Of a stretch of DNA of 64,000 nucleotides, positions 35,506-45,500 are shown in pieces (position 1 is the first letter of the stretch; every line of letters begins with the position of its first letter). This DNA is from DATKAB01 sp964542745 (GTDB taxonomy: Bacteria; Eisenbacteria; RBG-16-71-46). Below the pieces are notes generated by a model. It searched no databases and had not been told where the DNA came from. It was given only the letters and a program-made list of their open reading frames with translations. The stretch is taken from assembly GCA_964542745.1 (NCBI GenBank), contig CAZIVR010000005.1, forward strand, positions 12,122 through 76,121. Direction: 5' to 3'. The position numbers and the translations under genes are program-made.

Positions 35506-35990
35506 AGCTCGAGCCCCGCCACGTGGTCCCGCCGCTCGCGGCCGCCCTCGTCTTCGCGCTCATCCTCACGCAGACCCGCGAGGCGCTGCAGCTCTCGGGC
35601 GCGTGGCGTCGGGCGAGTGCCGCGGCCGCGCGCGCCCCGAGCCCGTTCGCGGGCCTCGACGCGCTGCTCGCCGCGGTCCCCCCGCCGCGCGCCCCGCTCC
35701 CCCGCGACCCCTTCCGCAGCGGGAGCCCGGCGCCGCCCGTGGCCTCAGGGCCGGTCCGGCCCGCGCCGCCGCGCCGGCCCGCGCCGCCCCCGCAGCCGGT
35801 GCTGACCTCGATCGTCTTCGACGCCGACCCGCGCGCCACCGTGCGCTGGAACGGCCGCGATTATTCCGTGAGGGCGGGAGCCCTCTTTGCCGATTTCCGA
35901 GTCACGAGCATCGCCCGGGACCAGGTGGTCCTGGACCACGGGGGAGAAACCGTGGTCCTGCGCCTGCCCCAGAGAGGAGAAACCCCGTGA
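35502..35990 (+). CDS. pilP: PilP-like alignment protein
   Basis: 162 residues from GTG 35502, overlapping the PilO stop (GTGA). An N-terminal helix (PLAAALVFALILTQ) is followed by a long Pro/Ala-rich linker (about 45-100). The C-terminal domain contains LTSIVFDADPRATVRWNGR and the SH3-like DYSVRAGALFADFRVTSIARDQVVL, as seen in GspC/PilP homology regions that touch the secretin. Identity is by position and fold. Unlike typical PilP, it has no lipobox and an N-terminal helix instead (GspC-like). Confidence 0.7.
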   Translation: MKLEPRHVVPPLAAALVFALILTQTREALQLSGAWRRASAAAARAPSPFAGLDALLAAVPPPRAPLPRDPFRSGSPAPPVASGPVRPAPPRRPAPPPQPVLTSIVFDADPRATVRWNGRDYSVRAGALFADFRVTSIARDQVVLDHGGETVVLRLPQRGETP

Positions 35991-37252
35991 AGGGATTCGT
36001 CACGATCACGCGCGGCCTGGTGGCCGCGTTCGCGCTGGTGGCCCTGGCCGCCGCACCCGGCCCCGTCGAGGGCGCCCTCGACCGCAGGATCACGCTCGAC
36101 GCGGAGGACGCGAGCCTCTCCAGCGTCCTCAAGATCCTCGCCGAGAAGGGCGACCTCAACATCATCACGGGCCCCGGCGTCACGGTGGGGCGCATCAGCA
36201 TCCACATGCGCGACGTGCCGATCGAGCAGGCGGTGAACCTGGTGGTGCGCGCCGCCGGCCTCGCCTACGAGCGCATCGGCAACTCGATCCTGGTCGCGGA
36301 CTCGAAGTCGCTGAAGGAGGAGACCGGGCTCTCCTCGTACGTGGTGCCGCTCAAGTTCGCGCGCGCCGACGACGTGAAGACGGCGCTCTCCAACTTGCAG
36401 GCGCAGGTGCAGGTGGACCAGAGCGGGAACCGGCTGATCGTGGTGACCAGCCCGCGCGTGCTCTCCGAGATCCACGAGATCGTCGCCGAGCTCGACCAGC
36501 CGGCCCGCCAGGTGATGCTCGAGGCCCGCATCGTCGAGGTCTCGACCGACGACGCCAAGCGGCTCGGCGTGGACTGGGACCTCCTCAACCGGCAGGGCTT
36601 CGTGATCGTCGAGGGCAACCCCGCCTCGTCGCCCCCCGGGCAGCTGCCCGCCAACCTGCCGTTCGTGCCGAACCCGGCCAAGGGGGACGACCTCGTCAGG
36701 TTCCAGTCGTTCAGCCGGCAGGCCAAGGCCTTCCAGGCCGCGATCGACATGCTGATCTCCGAGGGCAACGCCCGGGTGCTGGCCAACCCGAAGCTCGCGA
36801 CCCTGAACGGCCACGAGGCGAACATCCTGGTGGGCGCGCGCATCCCCTTCGTGATCCAGGGCACGACGTTCGCGGGCGGCGGCGCGGCCCAGACCCAGCA
36901 GATCGAGCGCGAGGAGGTGGGCGTCAAGCTGCGCATCACCCCGCTCATCAACGCCGACGGCTACATCACGACCAAGATCGAGCCCGAGGTCAGCTCCGCG
37001 ACCTTCCGCGGCGAGAGCGACCTGCCGGTCGTGAACACGCGGCAGGCCTCGACCACCGTGCGGCTCAAGGACGGCAACTCCGTGATCATCGGGGGCCTGC
37101 TGAGCGAGGAGAAGACCACCAACGTCACCAAGGTCCCGATCCTCGGCTCGATTCCCGGGCTCGGGCTGCTGTTCCAGCACCACAGCATCACCTCGAGCAA
37201 GAAGGACCTGGTGATCGAGGTGACGCCGCGCATCCTTCCGGAGCAGCAGTAG
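35987..37252 (+). CDS. pilQ: Type IV pilus secretin PilQ (short form)
   Basis: 421 residues from GTG 35987, overlapping the previous stop, with AGAGGAGA before it. A signal peptide (ending AAPGPVEGA) is followed by a secretin N0/STN domain (about 28-95: ISIHMRDVPIEQAVNLVV), an N1 domain, and the secretin core (about 190-420) with VPILGSIPGLGLLFQ and TPRILPEQ. It is shorter than well-known PilQ (about 700 residues) because it has no AMIN domains, which normally hold the ring to peptidoglycan. It forms the outer-membrane gate for the pilus. Confidence 0.93.
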   Translation: MKGFVTITRGLVAAFALVALAAAPGPVEGALDRRITLDAEDASLSSVLKILAEKGDLNIITGPGVTVGRISIHMRDVPIEQAVNLVVRAAGLAYERIGNSILVADSKSLKEETGLSSYVVPLKFARADDVKTALSNLQAQVQVDQSGNRLIVVTSPRVLSEIHEIVAELDQPARQVMLEARIVEVSTDDAKRLGVDWDLLNRQGFVIVEGNPASSPPGQLPANLPFVPNPAKGDDLVRFQSFSRQAKAFQAAIDMLISEGNARVLANPKLATLNGHEANILVGARIPFVIQGTTFAGGGAAQTQQIEREEVGVKLRITPLINADGYITTKIEPEVSSATFRGESDLPVVNTRQASTTVRLKDGNSVIIGGLLSEEKTTNVTKVPILGSIPGLGLLFQHHSITSSKKDLVIEVTPRILPEQQ

Positions 37253-37286
37253 GGCCGGCGCGGCCGGCCGGCGCCCGGGGGCGGCG

Positions 37287-37607
37287 TCAGATCCCGGGCA
37301 CTCCGTGGACGGTGATCACGCCCGCGATCCAGCCCAGCCACTGCCCCACCGCGACGGTGATCGCGAGCGCCACGATCACGAGCCCGGCGCCCGCCAGCAC
37401 CGGCGTGGTCGCCCGGTAGTGGTGCAGGCGCCAGATCAGGAAGGGAACGGCGAGACCCTTGAGCGCGACGAACACGAGCCAGTGGTGGTGGGCCAGCTCG
37501 GCGAGGAGCGGGTTGCCCTCGCGGTTGCCGAACAGGTGGATGCCGAACGTGGTGGCGAGGAGGTCGAAGCTGTTGGCGACGATGGCGACGAAGAGCAACG
37601 TGCGCAT
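37287..37607 (-). CDS. Small membrane protein, DUF5658-like
   Basis: 106 residues from ATG 37607, with three predicted membrane helices. The motif FDLLATTFGIHLFGNREGNP (a D and TT in helix 1, then xxEGNP) is characteristic of the DUF5658 group. Function unknown. It lies inside the pilus locus on the opposite strand between PilQ and PilD. Confidence 0.7.
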   Translation of the reverse strand: MRTLLFVAIVANSFDLLATTFGIHLFGNREGNPLLAELAHHHWLVFVALKGLAVPFLIWRLHHYRATTPVLAGAGLVIVALAITVAVGQWLGWIAGVITVHGVPGI

Positions 37608-37747
37608 GGAGCACCGGGATCGGGTCGTGGGTGGTCGCGTTCTCGCGCCCGGAGCTTGCCAGAGCCCCTCGCGCCGGGCAACGAAATGTTGAGCGCGCCC
37701 GGCGTCGCGACGCCTCCCGCCGGTCCCGCGCCCGGCCCGGGGGCCCG

Positions 37748-38536
37748 GTGAGCCCGGCGGCCGCCTTCGCGATCCTCGCAGGCGTGCTCGGCCTGGTCGT
37801 CGGGAGCGCCGTCACGGCGATCGCCTACCGCGTTCCGCGCGGCCTCTCGTGGATCGCGGGGCGCTCGGCCTGCCCGGCCTGCCGCACCACGCTCGGCCCG
37901 CTCGACCTGATCCCGGTGCTCTCCTTCCTCCTCGCGCGCGGGCGCTGCCGCCACTGCCACGCGGGCGTCGCCTGGCGCTACCCGCTCACCGAACTCTGGT
38001 GCGGGGCCTGGGGAGTGCTGGTCTTCCGGCTGGTGGGCGCCACCTGGCTGTGGCCGCCGCTCATGATCTGGGGCGCGCTGCTCGTGGCGCTGTTCTGGAT
38101 CGACCTCGACGAGCAGCTCCTGCCCGACGTGCTCACGTTTCCCGGAACGCTGGTGGGTCTCGCCGTGGCGCTCCCCAACCTCGGCGCCCGCCACTCGCTG
38201 CTCGGCGTGGTCGCGGGGAGCGGCCTGCTGTGGCTGCTGGGCTGGATCTGGATCCGCTTCCGGAAGATCGAGGGCCTCGGGTTCGGCGACGTGAAGCTCG
38301 CGGCCATGTTCGGCGTGGTGCTGGGCTGGAAGCTCACGATCCTGACCCTGTTCCTCGCCGCCCTCGCGGGCACCGTGTGGGGCGGCATCCTCATGGCCCG
38401 TGGCCTCGGGAGCGGCAAGACGCCTCTGCCCTTCGGCGTGCTCCTCGCCCCGGCGGCCATGGTCGCGCTCCTGTGGGGCGACGGCTGGCTGCTCGCCTAC
38501 TCGAGGATGCTCGCGGGGCTGGCCGGGCCGGGCTAG
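37748..38536 (+). CDS. pilD: Prepilin peptidase PilD (A24)
   Basis: 262 residues from GTG 37748. It shows the prepilin peptidase/methyltransferase N-terminal zinc site (CPACRTTLGPLDLIPVLS, then RCRHCHAG), both aspartates of the peptidase (WIDLDEQLLPD and GFGDVKLAAMFG), and about eight membrane helices. It cleaves and N-methylates the prepilins encoded upstream. A short ORF (37686-37751) ends in TGA overlapping this GTG and could couple its translation. Confidence 0.93.
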   Translation: MSPAAAFAILAGVLGLVVGSAVTAIAYRVPRGLSWIAGRSACPACRTTLGPLDLIPVLSFLLARGRCRHCHAGVAWRYPLTELWCGAWGVLVFRLVGATWLWPPLMIWGALLVALFWIDLDEQLLPDVLTFPGTLVGLAVALPNLGARHSLLGVVAGSGLLWLLGWIWIRFRKIEGLGFGDVKLAAMFGVVLGWKLTILTLFLAALAGTVWGGILMARGLGSGKTPLPFGVLLAPAAMVALLWGDGWLLAYSRMLAGLAGPG

Positions 38537-38634
38537 GGTTCGATCGGGCGGGGGGGCGAGTGCCCACCTCCGCGCGCCTTCCCCGCCTCACTCCACGCGA
38601 CCCGGCACGCCCGCCGTTCGCGGCGGCCTCCACC

Positions 38635-38686
38635 TCAAGTGACTTCTCAAGTCCGCGCCGCCCGCGCTTCAAGTGTTTTCTCAAGT
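38635..38686. repeat. Four TCAAGT repeats in phased pairs upstream of the 38738 promoter
   Basis: TCAAGT occurs at 38635-38640, 38647-38652, 38669-38674 and 38681-38686: two pairs, each spaced 12 bases, with 22 bases between pairs. All spacings are near one or two helical turns. They stand out from the GC-rich surroundings and end about 14 bases before the -35. They look like sites for a regulator acting on the downstream gene. Confidence 0.5.
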
Positions 38687-38699
38687 GACCGGGCGCATC

Positions 38700-38728
38700 C
38701 TGCCGGGACTTTCACGGGCTGCTAGACT
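38700..38728 (+). promoter_or_regulatory. Promoter of the 38738 gene
   Basis: CTGCCG (38700-38705), a 17-base spacer and TAGACT (38723-38728). The ATG at 38738 is only nine bases after the -10, so the transcript would be leaderless or nearly so. Confidence 0.4.
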
Positions 38729-38737
38729 GCCCGCCCT

Positions 38738-40183
38738 ATGGACGGACGGCTCACCCTCGGCGCGCTCCTGATCGCGCTGGTCGCATGGCTCGGGATCCTG
38801 CTCACGGCGTGGCCCACGTGGGAGGGCATGAACCACGCGACCGGGATCGTGGCCGCGTGCGCCGACGGCGCCCTCCACGGCGAAGCGCCCGGGTCGAACC
38901 GCGGCTCGGCGTTCCTCGGCACCCCCTACTTCCCGCCGGTTCCCCTGCTGGTCGCCGCGGCCCGGAGCACCGGCATGTCGTGGCGCGCGGCGCTGCGCTG
39001 GGTGAACCTGTTCTCGATCCTGGCGCTGCTCGCGGCGGTCGCCCTGTGCGGCCAGGCGCTCGGGGGCGGCGGGGTCGCGCTCACCGTGTCGCTCGGCCTG
39101 CTGCTCGTGAGCTACCCGTTCGTGCGCGCGAGCCTCGCCGGGCGCGCCGACCCGCTCGCCGCCGCGCTGGCGATCGCGGCGCTCGCGGCGTGGTGCCAGG
39201 ATCCGCGGCGCCGCGGCTGGTGGGCGCCGGCCCTCGCCGCGGCGTCGTGGCTGGTGAAGGCGACCTCCTTCACCGTCCCGCTCGCGGTGATGCTCTCGGC
39301 CTTCGCCCCGGGCGCGCGGCGCGGCGCCGGCCCGTTCGCCGCCCGCTTCTTCGCCGGCGTGGCGGCGGGCGTGGTGCTCACCATGCCGTGGCTCGGGCCC
39401 GGGTGGTACGGCGAGGTGCTGTACACGCTCGCCTTCTCGCCACCCAACACCGGGGTGCTCGCGCGCGGTCCCTTCGAGCTGCTGCGCTACCTCGCCAGCT
39501 TCGCCGAGCTCGCCATCGTGGCGGGGCTCGCCATCGTGTTCCTCACCGGGGAATGGTCGCGCGGCCGGCCGATCCGGCCCTTCGCGATCGCCTCGCTCGC
39601 CCTCGCGATGCTGGCCATGGTCAACCGCGGCTCCGACCACAACCACCTGCTGGAGCTGACCGCGCTCGGCGCGGTGGCGGCCGGGTTGTGGGCCGAGCAC
39701 GCCACCCGCCGCGAGGCGGCGCTCGGGCTCGCCCTGATCCTGCTCGCGGTGGGCGGCGCCGCGTGGCGCGAGTCGCGCGCCGTGGGACGGGCCGCGCGCG
39801 CCCCGGAGGCGAAGCGGGGCGAGGTGCTCGCGGCGGTCCGCGCCGAGGGCGGGCTGGTGCTGTGCGAGGACCCGCTGATCGCCCTCGCGGCCGGCCGCCG
39901 CGCCGAGATCTCGGACGCCTCCACGCTGCGCTCGCGGCTCGCCCGGCGCGACCCGCGCGCCCGGGCGACCGTGGACCGGATCGAGGAGGGGCGCTACTCG
40001 CTGGTCGTGCTCAACGAGGATCTCGACCGGGGCCGCGACCACTGGTACCGGGACTTCCAGTTCGGGGAGGCCGCGGCGGGAGCGATCGCGTCGCGCTACG
40101 TGAAGAGCGGCGTGCGCGACGGCTACCACCTCTACCGGCCCGCCGCGCTCGCCGGACCGCCCGCCCCGGCCGCGACGCGCTGA
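38738..40183 (+). CDS. Polytopic membrane protein, probable GT-C type glycosyltransferase
   Basis: 481 residues from ATG 38738, with about nine membrane helices and a C-terminal soluble portion (about 360-480). The first periplasmic loop (WPTWEGMNHATGIVAA) and the ordering resemble GT-C or ArnT-like proteins, but the acidic catalytic motif is less clear than in the 412 gene. Family uncertain; it could be a non-enzymatic relative. Confidence 0.5.
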   Translation: MDGRLTLGALLIALVAWLGILLTAWPTWEGMNHATGIVAACADGALHGEAPGSNRGSAFLGTPYFPPVPLLVAAARSTGMSWRAALRWVNLFSILALLAAVALCGQALGGGGVALTVSLGLLLVSYPFVRASLAGRADPLAAALAIAALAAWCQDPRRRGWWAPALAAASWLVKATSFTVPLAVMLSAFAPGARRGAGPFAARFFAGVAAGVVLTMPWLGPGWYGEVLYTLAFSPPNTGVLARGPFELLRYLASFAELAIVAGLAIVFLTGEWSRGRPIRPFAIASLALAMLAMVNRGSDHNHLLELTALGAVAAGLWAEHATRREAALGLALILLAVGGAAWRESRAVGRAARAPEAKRGEVLAAVRAEGGLVLCEDPLIALAAGRRAEISDASTLRSRLARRDPRARATVDRIEEGRYSLVVLNEDLDRGRDHWYRDFQFGEAAAGAIASRYVKSGVRDGYHLYRPAALAGPPAPAATR

Positions 40184-40211
40184 GTCCCTGGCGGCCGGCG
40201 TCCCCGGCGCT

Positions 40212-41489
40212 TCAGGCCGCGAGACGCTCCGCCGGGTCGCCCGTTCCGGACGCCGGCGCCGGCGAGCCGCCGTAGATCGGGACCAGCAGCTCGCCGCACA
40301 GCGCCTGGAGCAGCGCCCCGCGTTCCACGGTGAGGCGTCCCTCCGCGATCAGCCGGTCCAGGTCCATGAGCCGCTGCTCGCGGAACACGTGGTCCACGCG
40401 CTCGGCCACGAACAGCAGCTCGGCGAGCCGGTCCCCCGCCGCGGGGACCGTGTCCCGGTGGTGCGTCGCCACCGAGAGCGCCGAGTCCTCGCCGAGTTCC
40501 CAGCGCAGCATCGCGAGCCCGCCGAGCGGCTCGTGCAGCCGGTGGAGGAGATCGGGGAACGCGCGATCCGGGAGCCGCGCGTCGCGCCGGTTGCGGCTAC
40601 GGAACCCCGAGAGGTGGTCGAGGATCACGAGCTTCCCGAGGTCGTGCAGCAGCCCCATCGTGAACGCGCGCTCGGGCTGGACGCCGAAGGTCGCGGCGAG
40701 GTCGCGGGCGATCGGGGCGGTGCGCGTCATGTGAGACCAGACTTCGTTCAGCACCGGGTCGTAGGCCCCGCCCGGGCGGCACAGCGTTCCCTCGACGAGC
40801 CGCGAGATCACCACGCCCTCGATGGCGCGGCCCCCGATGCGCTGCACCGCGTGGCCGATCGAGGAGCACACCTCGCCGCCGCGCCGGTAGAACACGGAGT
40901 TGGCGACGGTCAGGAGACCGTGGGCCATCGCCGGGTCGTTCTCGAAGATCCGGACCAGCGCCGAGGTCGTGCTCTCGGGATCGCGCGCGACGGTGAGCGC
41001 CTGCTGGGCGGCGATCGGCGGCTGCCGGATCAGCTCCAGGTCGGCGGCCGCGATCGCTTCGAGGACCTCGTCGAGATCCCCGGTCCCGGAGGTGCGCGCA
41101 CTCAGCTCGCGGCGGCGCGCCTCCAGCGTTTCGCGGAGCCAGCCCTGCACGTCGCCGGTGAAGGCGGGATCCTCGGCCCACGGCTCGCGGGCCGGCGCGG
41201 GCCGGGCCGCGGGTCCCGACGAGGCCGGCGCGGAGACCGGGACTTCGGAAGCGCCGGATCGAGCGCCGCTCCCGGCCGGTCCGATGGGCTCGACCGGGGC
41301 GGCCACCACGGGCCCGGCCGAAACGGCCTCGGGGGCCCGATCGCCCGGGGCCGCCGCCGGCGCGGGAATCGCGACGGAGGCCGCGTGCGGCCGGTTCGCG
41401 GATGGGGCCGTCGCGGACGCCGGGTCCCTCCGCTCGCGCTCCGGGGCGGGGGACACCGACTTCCAGAGACTCTTCAGGAACTCGAGCAC
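40212..41489 (-). CDS. HDOD domain signalling protein
   Basis: 425 residues from GTG 41489, behind a GGGGGAG ribosome binding site. A Pro/Ala-rich disordered region (about 20-110) is followed by the HDOD domain (about 150-365): IRQPPIAAQQALTVARD, FENDPAMAHGLLTVANSVFY, and MGLLHDLGKLVILDH with the HD pair. HDOD proteins are often output or scaffold partners in c-di-GMP, motility and pilus signalling. No enzymatic function is established for the domain. It reads as a lone gene after YebC, so a link to the pilus is only suggestive. Confidence 0.88.
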   Translation of the reverse strand: MLEFLKSLWKSVSPAPERERRDPASATAPSANRPHAASVAIPAPAAAPGDRAPEAVSAGPVVAAPVEPIGPAGSGARSGASEVPVSAPASSGPAARPAPAREPWAEDPAFTGDVQGWLRETLEARRRELSARTSGTGDLDEVLEAIAAADLELIRQPPIAAQQALTVARDPESTTSALVRIFENDPAMAHGLLTVANSVFYRRGGEVCSSIGHAVQRIGGRAIEGVVISRLVEGTLCRPGGAYDPVLNEVWSHMTRTAPIARDLAATFGVQPERAFTMGLLHDLGKLVILDHLSGFRSRNRRDARLPDRAFPDLLHRLHEPLGGLAMLRWELGEDSALSVATHHRDTVPAAGDRLAELLFVAERVDHVFREQRLMDLDRLIAEGRLTVERGALLQALCGELLVPIYGGSPAPASGTGDPAERLAA

Positions 41490-41627
41490 CCACTCCCCCC
41501 TTCGCCAGGCACGGCGGCACGGGCCGACGGCGTTCGTCCGGTTTCCAGTCTCGCCCGCCGCGGCCGGGACTTGAGGGGCGGGGAGGAAAGGGCGCGGCGC
41601 GGGCCCCGGGGGGTGGCAGGGGGGAAG

Positions 41628-41647
41628 GGCCGCGGAGGCGCGCGGCC
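41628..41647 (-). terminator. Hairpin after yebC
   Basis: GGCCGCG (41628-41634), a 6-base loop and CGCGGCC (41641-41647), nine bases after the yebC stop on the minus strand. It is followed by a pyrimidine-rich, mostly C, stretch. A moderate candidate terminator. Confidence 0.35.
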
Positions 41648-41655
41648 GGGGCGGC

Positions 41656-42378
41656 TCAGCCCAGGTTGTGGAAAACCTTCTGGACGTCCTCGTCCTGCTC
41701 GAGCGCGTCGATCATGCGGAGCACCTCGTTGGCTTTCGCCTCCGGGAGCTCGACGGGCGTCGTGGGGATGTATTCGGACTCCGCCGAGACCGGCGCGATG
41801 CCGCGGTCCTCGAGCGCCTTCTGGAGGTGGCCGAACTCCGCGAACGCGCAGCGGACCAGCAGCTGCGGCTCGCCCTTCTCCCCCACGCTCTCCCCCATCT
41901 CCTCGAGTCCGTGGTCGATCAGCTCCAGCTCGAGCGACTCGGGGTCGAGTCCCTCGGGCTTGAGGCGGAACACGCCCATGCGCCGGAACTGGAAACCGAC
42001 GCTGCCGGTGGCGCCGAGGTTGCCGCCGCCCTTGTTGAACGCGCTCCTCACGTTGGCCACCGTGCGCGTCGGGTTGTCGGTCGCGCACTCCACCAGCACC
42101 GCGACACCGTGCGGCGCGTAGCCCTCGTAGAGGATCTCCTCGTAGTTCGCCACGTTCTGCCCGGAGGCGCGCTTGATGGCCGCGTCCACCTTGTCCTTGG
42201 GCATGTTCACGGCGCGGGCGTTCTGGATCACGCGGCGCAGGGCGGGATTGTTCTCGGGGCTCGGCCCCCCGGCCTTGACCGCGATGGTGATTTCCTTGCC
42301 GATGCGCGCGAACGCCTTGGACATGCGGTCCCAGCGCGCGAACATCGTGGCCTTGCGGGTTTCGAAGATGCGTCCCAT
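41656..42378 (-). CDS. yebC: YebC/PmpR family regulator or translation factor
   Basis: 240 residues from ATG 42378. All three YebC domains are present: the N-terminal helical part (MGRIFETRKATMFARWD, then MSKAFARIGKEITIAVKAGG), the conserved NPALRRVIQNARAVNMPKD, and domains II and III from VANYEEILYEGYAPHG onward. Recent work links members to ribosome rescue at proline stretches; older work calls them transcriptional regulators. The start differs from the canonical MAGHSKW but agrees with the YeeN-like branch. A promoter lies only seven bases upstream. Confidence 0.93.
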   Translation of the reverse strand: MGRIFETRKATMFARWDRMSKAFARIGKEITIAVKAGGPSPENNPALRRVIQNARAVNMPKDKVDAAIKRASGQNVANYEEILYEGYAPHGVAVLVECATDNPTRTVANVRSAFNKGGGNLGATGSVGFQFRRMGVFRLKPEGLDPESLELELIDHGLEEMGESVGEKGEPQLLVRCAFAEFGHLQKALEDRGIAPVSAESEYIPTTPVELPEAKANEVLRMIDALEQDEDVQKVFHNLG

Positions 42379-42385
42379 GGCCGGG

Positions 42386-42415
42386 AATCTAGGCAGTCGC
42401 GCGCGCCGTGTCGAA
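42386..42415 (-). promoter_or_regulatory. Promoter of yebC
   Basis: Minus strand: TTCGAC (42415-42410), an 18-base spacer and TAGATT (42391-42386), seven bases before ATG 42378. This implies a leaderless or near-leaderless transcript. Confidence 0.5.
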
Positions 42416-42460
42416 TCGTCCGGAGCGCGGTTCGGGAGCGGGCGGCTCCGCCCCCTCTGC

Positions 42461-42466
42461 TAGAAT
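42461..42466 (+). promoter_or_regulatory. -10 box of the large repeat protein gene
   Basis: TAGAAT (42461-42466), about 95 bases before ATG 42561, which has GAAGAGG ahead of it. No clear -35 is visible. Confidence 0.35.
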
Positions 42467-42560
42467 CGCGGCGCCTCTGGCCCCGCGCTCCGCTCCCCGG
42501 AGCGTCCTCCGACCCCACCGGCGGGCCCGCGCCCGCGCCGCTCGAAGAGGATCCTCCCCC

Positions 42561-45500
42561 ATGCCCCCGGCCGCCCGCTCCCGCACCCCGCTCCTCGCGC
42601 TCGCGTCGCTCCTGCTCCTGGCCCCCGGCGCCGCGCTCGCGGGAGGTCCGATCACTTCCGGCTCGACGGTCGCCGGTTCGCTCTCCGGCCCCACGTTCCT
42701 CGAGTCGTGGACCTTCAGCGGGTCGGCCGGGCAGCGTGTGGTGATCGCCGCGGTCACCTCGGGCGGCGCGGTCAACACCAACGTCACGCTGCGCAATCCC
42801 GCGCTCGGGGTGACGTACACGACCTCCCTCGACCGCTCCGAATTCCTGCTCGACGCGACCGGCACCTGGCGGATCGACGTCGAGGACGTGGGTCTCAACG
42901 ACGCCGGCACCTACAACCTGACGTTCCTCAACCTCACCGCCGGCCCGCTCACGTCGGGGGGCGACGCGGACGGCGGCCCCATCGTGTCCGGCGAGATCAA
43001 GACCGGTTCCAACGCCACGACGTCCGACATGGACGCGTTCACCTTCACGGGGACGGCCGGGAATCGCGTGCTGGTCGGCGCCATCGCCACGGCGGGTGCT
43101 TCGTACAACACCACGCTCTATCTCTACCCTCCCGGCGGAGGCGCCGCGGAAGCCTCGACGTTCGGCGACCGCCTCGACGTGGCGCTCGCCGCCACCGGCA
43201 CCTACACGATTCTGGTCGAGGACCAGTCCAACGACCACACCGGCAGCTACTCGCTGGCGATGACGAACGTCACGGCCGGCCCCTACACGAGCGCCGGGGA
43301 CGCCGACGGCGGCTCGCTCTCCTCGGCCGAAGTGCGGGCCGGACAGGCTCAGGCGGTGGGCGACTTCGACGTGTTCCGCTTCACCGGCGTGGTCGGACAG
43401 CGCGTGGTGATCGGCGCGCTCGCCACCGGCGGCGCGATGAACACCAACCTGTCGCTCTACCCGCCCGGCGGCGGGGCGGCGCTCTTCAGCAACTCCTCCG
43501 ACCGGGCCGAGGCGCAGCTGACCGCGTCCGGCACCTGGTCCATCGTCGTCGAGGACCTGGGCCAGGACGCGACCGGCAGCTACTCGGTTTCGTTCCTCAA
43601 CCTCCAGGGCGGTCCCCACACGTTCGGCGCCGATCAGGACTCCGCCGCGCTGGCCTCCAACCAGATCTTCTCGGGCACCATCGGCTCGGTCGTGGACTTC
43701 GACGCGTTCACGTTCTCGGGCACGGCCGGCCAGCGCGTGCTGTTCTCGGGCATCGCGACCGCGGGCGCCTCCTTCAACACCACGTTCTACCTCTACCCGC
43801 CCAACGGCGGTCCGCTGGAGACCTCGACCTTCGGCGACAAGCTGGACCACCAGCTGCTCCAGAGCGGCACCTACACGGTCGTGCTCGAGGACCAGAACCT
43901 CGACCACACCGGGAGCTACACCGTGTCCTACTACAACGTCACGGCCGGCCCCTTCACCTCGGTGGGCGATCCGGACGGAGGCGTCATCGGCTCCTCCGAG
44001 ATCCGAAGCGGCGCGATCGGGTCGGTGGGCGACTTCGACGGGTTCCGGCTGAGCGCCTCCGTCGGGCAACGGCTGGTGATCGGCGCGCTGGCCACCAGCG
44101 GGGCGATCAACACCATGGTGTCCGTGTATCCCCCCTTCGGCGGGGCCGCGGTGGCCAGCTCCTCCTCCGATCGCGTGGAAGTGCAGGTCTCGGCCACGGG
44201 CCAGTGGACGATCGTGGTCGAAGACGGGGGACAGGACGCCACCGGCAACTACAGCTTCGGGTACGTCAACCTGCAGGCCGGGCCCCACGTCACGGCCGGC
44301 GACCCGGACGGCGGCGCGCTCGCCTCGGACGGGATCCGGAGCGCCTCGCATCAGGTGCCCCTCGACATGGACGTGTTCACGATCACCGGAAACGTCGGCG
44401 ACCGCGTGGTGATCTCCGCCGTCTCCACGAGCGGGGCCCCTCACAACACGACGCTCTACGCCTACCCGCCCAACGGCGGAGGGCTCGAGGCCTCCACCTT
44501 CGCGGACCGGCTCGACTTCCAGCTCGCGCAGAGCGGGACCTACGCGATCCTGGTCGAGGACCAGAACTTCGACCACACCGGGAACTACGAGGTGACCGCC
44601 CTCAATCTCACGACGGGGCCCTACACGTCCTCGGACCCGGACGGGGGTCCGCTCGCCTCGGCCGAGATCCGGCCCGGCGGATTCCAGGCGGTCGGGGACC
44701 TCGACGCGTACCAGTTCACGGGCGCGCTCGGCCAGCGGGTGGTGATCGGCGCGGTCGCCGCGACGGGCGCCGTCAACACCAACGTCACGCTCTATCCGCC
44801 CGGGGGCGGCGCCGCGCTCGTGGCGACCTCCTCGGACCGCACCGAGTTCCAGCTCACCGCCACCGGAACCTGGACGATCCTCGTCGAAGACGTCGGCCAG
44901 GACGCCACCGGAACCTACACGCTCGGCTTCATCAACCTGCAGGGGGGGCCGCTCTCCACCCTCGCCGACCCCGACGGCGGCACGGTCGCCTCGGGCGGGT
45001 TCGGCTCGGGCACGACCGGCGGCCCCGTGGACTTCGACGCCTTCACGATCTCGGGCAACGCCGGGGACCGGGTGGTGGTGACCGCCCTGGCGACCGCGCC
45101 CTCGCCCTACAACACGACCGTCTACGCCTACCCGCCGAACGGGGGCCTGACCGAGGCCAGCACCTTCGCCGACCGGCTCGACTTCCAGCTCCTCCAGAGC
45201 GGCACCTACACGATCCTGGTCGAGGATCAGAACCTGGACCACGCCGGCAGTTACGTCGTGTCGTACCAGAACCTCACCGCAGGCCCCGACGCCACGGTGT
45301 CGGATCCGGACGGCGGCGTGCTCGCGTCCGCGGAGATCCTGTCGGGGCAGATCCAGGCCAAGGGCGACATGGACGTGTACCGCTTCACGGGCTCGACGTC
45401 GCAGCGCGTCGTCATCGGGGCGGTCGCGACGAGCGGGGCCCTCAACACCAACGTCACGCTCTACCCGCCGGGGAACGGCGCGGCGGTCGTCTCCACGTCG

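Noticed and set aside
38537..38737. tRNA-like sequence near GGGTTCGATCGGG
   Set aside because: The T-loop-like stretch has no matching acceptor, D or anticodon stems around it.
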